NCBI RefSeq assembly: GCF_004340875.1
Contig: NZ_SLXQ01000001.1
Span: 372,001 to 436,000 of the forward strand
DNA from: Tamaricihabitans halophyticus
GTDB lineage: Bacteria; Actinomycetota; Actinomycetes; Mycobacteriales; Pseudonocardiaceae
DNA: 64,000 nt
Direction of reading: 5' to 3'
Part shown: piece by piece, positions 59,990 through 64,000 of the stretch
Layout: the number at the start of each line of letters is the position of its first letter
Position numbering within the stretch: position 1 is the first letter of the stretch
Position numbers and translations under genes: made by a program
Notes under the pieces: model-generated
Database searches by the model: none
The model's input: only the letters and a program-made list of their open reading frames with translations
Told to the model about the DNA's origin: nothing

Positions 59990-60772
59990 CTAGCTTCCTG
60001 TCCACTTCGGAGTACGCCGTTCGGCGAAGGCACGTGGCCCTTCTTCCGCATCGGCCGAGGTGAGCATCCGCTGGTAGCTGGTGAGCGTGCCGTCCCGCAT
60101 CCGCCGGTAACCGGCGGCCACGTCGAGCGCTTCGGTCTCGGCCAGTACTTCCTTCAGCGCCGCGATCGCGAGTGGGGCGCCAGCGCTGATCTGCCTGGCC
60201 AGCTCGAGCGCCACATTGGACAGCTCGCCGGCCGGCGCAAGTCGAGTCACCAATCCCCAGCGCGCGGCCTCCGTCGCGGGCAGCCGGCGACCGGTCATCA
60301 TCAGTTCGGTGGCCAGTGCGCGAGGTACCCGTTTCGGCAGCCGCAGCACCCCACCGGAGTCCGGGATCATCCCGATACCCACCTCGGGCAGGGCGAACTC
60401 CGCATGTTCGGACGCCACGATCAGATCGGCGGCGAGGGCAAGCTCGAACCCGCCGCCGAAGGCAAGCCCGTTCACCGCCGCGATCACCGGCTTGCCCAAC
60501 GTGAAGAGCTCAGTCAGTCCGGCGAATCCGCCTGGCCCGTGGTCCGCGTCGATCGCTTCGCCGTCGGCCGCGGCATGCAGATCCCAGCCAGCCGAGAAGA
60601 ACCGCTCGCCGGCACCGGTGAGTACCGCTACCCGCAACGCGTCGTCATTGCGCAGCCGGTCAAACGCCGCGTAGAGCGCATTACTGGTGGCCACGTTGAT
60701 CGCGTTCGCTTTTGGTCGATCCAGCGTGATGACGAGTACTTCGCCGTCCACATCGAGCCGTACCGGATCCAT
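59990..60772 (-). CDS. Enoyl-CoA hydratase/isomerase (CaiD-like crotonase)
   Basis: A 260-residue crotonase. Segments: [36 protein letters not shown], and both catalytic glutamates, in [16 protein letters not shown] and [10 protein letters not shown]. It looks like carnitinyl-CoA dehydratase-type members, but substrate cannot be fixed. ATG 60770-60772 follows GGAAAGGA; further upstream ATGs lack ribosome sites. It lies 19 bp after the acyl-CoA ligase gene on the same strand, so the two are probably co-transcribed. Confidence 0.92.
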   Translation of the reverse strand: MDPVRLDVDGEVLVITLDRPKANAINVATSNALYAAFDRLRNDDALRVAVLTGAGERFFSAGWDLHAAADGEAIDADHGPGGFAGLTELFTLGKPVIAAVNGLAFGGGFELALAADLIVASEHAEFALPEVGIGMIPDSGGVLRLPKRVPRALATELMMTGRRLPATEAARWGLVTRLAPAGELSNVALELARQISAGAPLAIAALKEVLAETEALDVAAGYRRMRDGTLTSYQRMLTSADAEEGPRAFAERRTPKWTGS

Positions 60773-60791
60773 TCGTGTCCTTTCCATCCGA

Positions 60792-62900
60792 TTAGGACGC
60801 CACCCGCGTCTCGTCCGGTGCCTTGTTGAGCAGTACGTCAACCGCGATCGCTCCACTGCCCTCCGGGCGCACCAGCAGTGGATTCACGTCGAGCTCGATA
60901 ACGTCTGCGGTGCGCGCGTACTCCGCGATAGCCTCGATCGCATCCAGTACCGCGGCGACATCACCGGCCGGCCGACCCCGGTAACCGGCGAGCATCGGCC
61001 AGCACCGCAGCGAAGTCAGCGCGGCATGTAACTCGGCGCGAGTGGCCGGCAACAGCACGGTCGCGGTGTCCCGCAACAGTTCAACCAGCACACCACCCGA
61101 GCCAACGGTCAACGCGAGGCCAAACTGCGGATCCCGGTGCACGCCGACGATCAGCTCGGCAACCGCATCCGGCACCATCCGCTCAACCAGAAACCGTTGC
61201 CCCAGACCGCTCATCGAGGTCACCGCGGCACGTACCGCATCGGCGCTGGACAGTCCGATATGCACGCCGCCGGCCTCACTCTTGTGCGCAAGATCAGCGG
61301 ACAACGCTTTCGCCACGACCGGATAACCCAGCTCCTCCGCCGCGTGCACCGCCTGCTCCCTGTCGCGGACGACGAGCCCAGCCGGTACCGGCACGCCATA
61401 CTCGGCAAGGGCCACCTTCGCGGCCCGCTCGTCGAACGAGCAGCCTTCGGCAAGCTCTGGCCGCGGATCGGGCGCACGTAGCTCCGCCGCGCCGCGCTGT
61501 GCCTTGCCGATCAGCGCGGCCGAGGTGATCGCGCGGATGGCGTCGGCCATCCCCTGCATCGGCGCGATCCCCTCGGTGATCAGCCATTCGCGCACCTGGT
61601 CCGGGATCCCCTCCGGCAGCGAGCTCACCACACAGGCGGCCATACCGGCACCCTCGCGCGCCTGCTGGAAGGCCGTCAGTGTTTTCTCCCAGTTCGCCGG
61701 ATCGCAGCGGGCCTGGTCCGGGAAGTCCAGAATCAGTAGCTGCGCATCCACCCCGGCATCGAAAAGCGCCGCGAAACATGCCCGCTGCGCGTCCAGATCA
61801 CCCCAGATGAAGGTGTGGTAATCGAGCGGGTTCGCCACATGCACCCTCGGCCCGAGCACCTCAGTGAGTCGCTCGGTCACCGGTTCCGGTAGTTCGGGAA
61901 GCTCGGCGCCGTATCGCTCGGCGACGTCCGCGATCAGCGCGGCCTCGCCACCGGAGCAGCTGGCCGTGGTGATCCGGCTGCCGGTGAGACCGCCGTGTAC
62001 GTGCAGGAACTTCAGCGTCTCGAGGAAGGTGCTGACCTCGTGCACCCTGGCGATACCCAGCCGGGCGAACAGCGCGTCCCACAGCACGTCCGACCCGGCG
62101 AGCGAGCTGGTGTGGCCAAGGCTCGTGCGGGCGCCGAGTTCGGAACTTCCCGTCTTCAGCGCGACGATCGGCACCCCTTGCCGGATCGCCGCGAGCGCCG
62201 CCGAAGCGAAGGCGCCAACATCTGCGATGCCCTCCAGGTGCAGGCCGATGGCGGTCACCCGAGGATCGGCGAGCAAGGCTTCGATCAACTCCGGAATGCC
62301 GGTCACCGCGGCGTTTCCCGCGGTGATCACGTGGGCGATCGGGAGCGACCTGCGCTGCATGGTGAGGTTCTGCGCGATGTTCCCGCTTTGCGTCAGGATC
62401 GCCACGCCCCGATCCACCCGGTTACCACCGTGTTGATCCGGCCACAGCGCCGCACCGTCCAGATAGTTCAGCACACCAATACAGTTCGGCCCGATTACCG
62501 GCATGTCCCCGGCGGCCGCGCGCAGTTCGCGCTGTAGCCGGGCGCCATCCTCGCCGTGTTCGGCGAATCCGGCCGTGTAGCACACCGCGCCACCCGCGCC
62601 CCGGGAGTTCAGCTCCGCGACAACTGGAACGACCGATTCCTTTGGCACCGCGATGAACGCCGCATCCGGCGCATCCGGCAGCTCGGCAACACTCGAGTAG
62701 CAGCCAAGGTCCTCGATCTGGTTCCGGCGTGGATGTACCGGCCAGATCTCGCCAAGATAGCCGATGTCGCGGGACTGCCGGATCACCTCGGCGGCAGCGG
62801 CTCCACCGAAAGTCGCGATCGTTCGGGGGGCAAGCAGCCGGCGCAACTTGGACGGGCTTTGCGTCGATTCCACATCCGCCTCGATTCTCGTCACTAACAT
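60792..62900 (-). CDS. NDP-forming acyl-CoA ligase (fused)
   Basis: A 702-residue paralogue of the ligase at 14219. CoA-binding domain [19 protein letters not shown] with [14 protein letters not shown], then [15 protein letters not shown], the phospho-His segment [12 protein letters not shown], and a C-terminal ATP-grasp half ([23 protein letters not shown]). The first glycine motif reads FGGAAAAEV where the usual pattern is VGAS. ATG 62898-62900 is the best start; GTG 62894 or a TTG further out cannot be excluded as no clear ribosome site is seen. Probably one operon with the crotonase and the acyl-CoA dehydrogenase gene upstream. Confidence 0.9.
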   Translation of the reverse strand: MLVTRIEADVESTQSPSKLRRLLAPRTIATFGGAAAAEVIRQSRDIGYLGEIWPVHPRRNQIEDLGCYSSVAELPDAPDAAFIAVPKESVVPVVAELNSRGAGGAVCYTAGFAEHGEDGARLQRELRAAAGDMPVIGPNCIGVLNYLDGAALWPDQHGGNRVDRGVAILTQSGNIAQNLTMQRRSLPIAHVITAGNAAVTGIPELIEALLADPRVTAIGLHLEGIADVGAFASAALAAIRQGVPIVALKTGSSELGARTSLGHTSSLAGSDVLWDALFARLGIARVHEVSTFLETLKFLHVHGGLTGSRITTASCSGGEAALIADVAERYGAELPELPEPVTERLTEVLGPRVHVANPLDYHTFIWGDLDAQRACFAALFDAGVDAQLLILDFPDQARCDPANWEKTLTAFQQAREGAGMAACVVSSLPEGIPDQVREWLITEGIAPMQGMADAIRAITSAALIGKAQRGAAELRAPDPRPELAEGCSFDERAAKVALAEYGVPVPAGLVVRDREQAVHAAEELGYPVVAKALSADLAHKSEAGGVHIGLSSADAVRAAVTSMSGLGQRFLVERMVPDAVAELIVGVHRDPQFGLALTVGSGGVLVELLRDTATVLLPATRAELHAALTSLRCWPMLAGYRGRPAGDVAAVLDAIEAIAEYARTADVIELDVNPLLVRPEGSGAIAVDVLLNKAPDETRVAS

Positions 62901-62975
62901 GCGCTGTGGGCAGGAGATGCGATGAGTGCCGCTTCGCAACCGGATGCGGCTACGGACTTGTCGTGCTGGCTCGGT

Positions 62976-64000
62976 TCAGCAGCCCAATGGGCGGAGCATC
63001 GACCTGGAGATGATGTGTCGCTGGATCTCGCTGGTGCCATCCCAGATCCGCTCCACCCTGGCATCTCGCCAGTAGCGCTCGATGGGCAGTTCGGCCATCA
63101 ACCCCATGCCGCCAAAGATCTGCACCGCCCGGTCGGTGATCCTGGCCAGTGCTTCGGATGCGTAGAGCTTGGCCATCGCCGCGTCCTGGTCGGTCATCGT
63201 GCCCGCGTCCAACCGCGCGGCCGCCCGCATGGTCAACAGTTCGGCGGCCTCCAGTTCGGTAGCCATATCCGCGAGCTGGAAGCTCACGCCCTGGAAACGG
63301 CCGATCTGCTGGCCAAACTGGGCTCGCTCGGCCGCCCATTCGGTGGTCAGGTCGAGCACCCTGCGGGCGCGGCCGACGCTGGTCGCGGCCACGGTCAGCC
63401 GGCTGGCACCCAGCCATTCGCTCATCAGCTCGAAGCCGCGGCCCTCCTCGCCCAGTCGCTGCTCTGCCGGGATCCGGCAATCCACAAACGACAGTTCACA
63501 CTGGTGGTAACCGCGGTGTGACACGCACGCCGAACCCGTCCGCACCGTGAAACCAGGCGTACCCATGTCCACCAGGAACGCGGAGATCAGGTTCCGCTCG
63601 CCGCGCGCGGTCTGCTCGACACCGGTGACCGCGAACAGGATCACGAAGTCCGCCATATCCGCGTGGCTGATGAAGTGCTTGGTCCCGTTGAGCACATACT
63701 CGTCGCCATCGCGAACCGCCCGAGTCGTCATCCCGCGAATATCCGAACCGGCGCCAGGCTCGGTCATCGCGAGACAGTCATGCCGCTTACCCGCGATGGC
63801 CGGGTGCAGGTAGCGGTCCCGCTGTGCGCCGGTACAGGCCTGCAGGATATTGCTCGGCCTGGCCACCAGCGTCTGCAAGGCGAAACTCGCCTTGCCCAGC
63901 TCGCGCTCGACCAGTGTCATACTGACCGCGTCCAGCCCACCACCGCCGAGCTCGGCCGGCATGTTCGCCGCGTAGAGCCCCGACTCGATCGCCTTGCGCC
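62976..64000 (-). CDS. Acyl-CoA dehydrogenase (5' end beyond the window)
   Basis: The C-terminal 340 residues of an acyl-CoA dehydrogenase. The reading frame stays open to the right edge (RKAIESGLYAANMPAELGGGG), so the true start lies outside. FAD/substrate motifs: CLAMTEPGAGSDIRGMTT, ATEWAAERAQFGQQIGRFQG-type helix (TTEWAAERAQFGQQIGRFQ), QIFGGMGLMAELPIERYWRD and IWDGTSEIQRHIIS near the C terminus. The IWDGTSE motif has Asp where MCAD has its base Glu. It would supply the enoyl-CoA for the downstream crotonase. Confidence 0.93.
   Translation of the reverse strand, partial: RKAIESGLYAANMPAELGGGGLDAVSMTLVERELGKASFALQTLVARPSNILQACTGAQRDRYLHPAIAGKRHDCLAMTEPGAGSDIRGMTTRAVRDGDEYVLNGTKHFISHADMADFVILFAVTGVEQTARGERNLISAFLVDMGTPGFTVRTGSACVSHRGYHQCELSFVDCRIPAEQRLGEEGRGFELMSEWLGASRLTVAATSVGRARRVLDLTTEWAAERAQFGQQIGRFQGVSFQLADMATELEAAELLTMRAAARLDAGTMTDQDAAMAKLYASEALARITDRAVQIFGGMGLMAELPIERYWRDARVERIWDGTSEIQRHIISRSMLRPLGC

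Overview
The window is high-GC DNA with short intergenic gaps, frequent GTG/TTG starts, ATGA-type stop/start overlaps and several apparently leaderless genes. BTAD/NB-ARC regulators, WYL and TetR regulators, heteromeric-type acyl-CoA dehydrogenases and FolP2/Rv2671-like proteins all point to an actinomycete, probably of the Pseudonocardiaceae type. The genus cannot be fixed from the sequence alone. I saw no rRNA, tRNA, insertion sequence, phage gene or CRISPR array.

Layout. 0-6 kb: end of an unknown gene, a PEP-utilising phosphotransferase/dikinase, an unknown coiled-coil protein with a degenerate helicase-like motif, and an archaeal/eukaryotic-type prolyl-tRNA synthetase. 6-13.4 kb: two WYL-regulator units, each divergent from its probable target (an epoxide hydrolase; a UvrA-like ABC ATPase), with an orphan UDP-sulfoquinovose synthase between them. 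13.3-27.4 kb: a TetR gene divergent from a 12-gene catabolic run: NDP-forming acyl-CoA ligase, atypical crotonase, five-component peptide-type ABC importer, class III CoA transferase, two paired acyl-CoA dehydrogenases, a canonical crotonase and an NTF2-like protein. This looks like import, CoA activation and beta-oxidation of an unknown carboxylate. 27.5-33.6 kb: a methyltransferase, an alpha/beta hydrolase, a KAP P-loop NTPase coupled to a small GNAT-like protein, and a VKOR/DsbA disulfide pair.

33.6-49.7 kb holds two versions of one module: a giant SARP-type regulator (BTAD-NB-ARC-TPR) divergent from imine-reductase-like dehydrogenases. The first version has a tandem pair that differs at the catalytic position (Asp in one, Tyr in the other). 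The second has one reductase and a neighbouring MFS exporter/pirin pair. Both regulator promoters carry 22-bp-spaced direct repeats of the kind SARP proteins bind. Between the modules lie a TetR gene, a 22-bp palindrome ahead of a small acidic protein, proline iminopeptidase, a quinone-reductase-like flavoprotein and a GlxA-type AraC regulator.

49.7-52.6 kb: a DHFR-like RibD-C protein coupled to a FolP2-like dihydropteroate-synthase paralogue that lacks the pABA loop, divergent from a methyltransferase. 52.5-55 kb: a structured intergenic region with a textbook intrinsic terminator, then a BCCT transporter. 55-60 kb: a ROK regulator divergent from a sugar ABC importer plus D-tagatose-3-epimerase-like enzyme. 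60-64 kb: a second small acyl-CoA cluster (crotonase, NDP-forming ligase, acyl-CoA dehydrogenase cut by the window edge).
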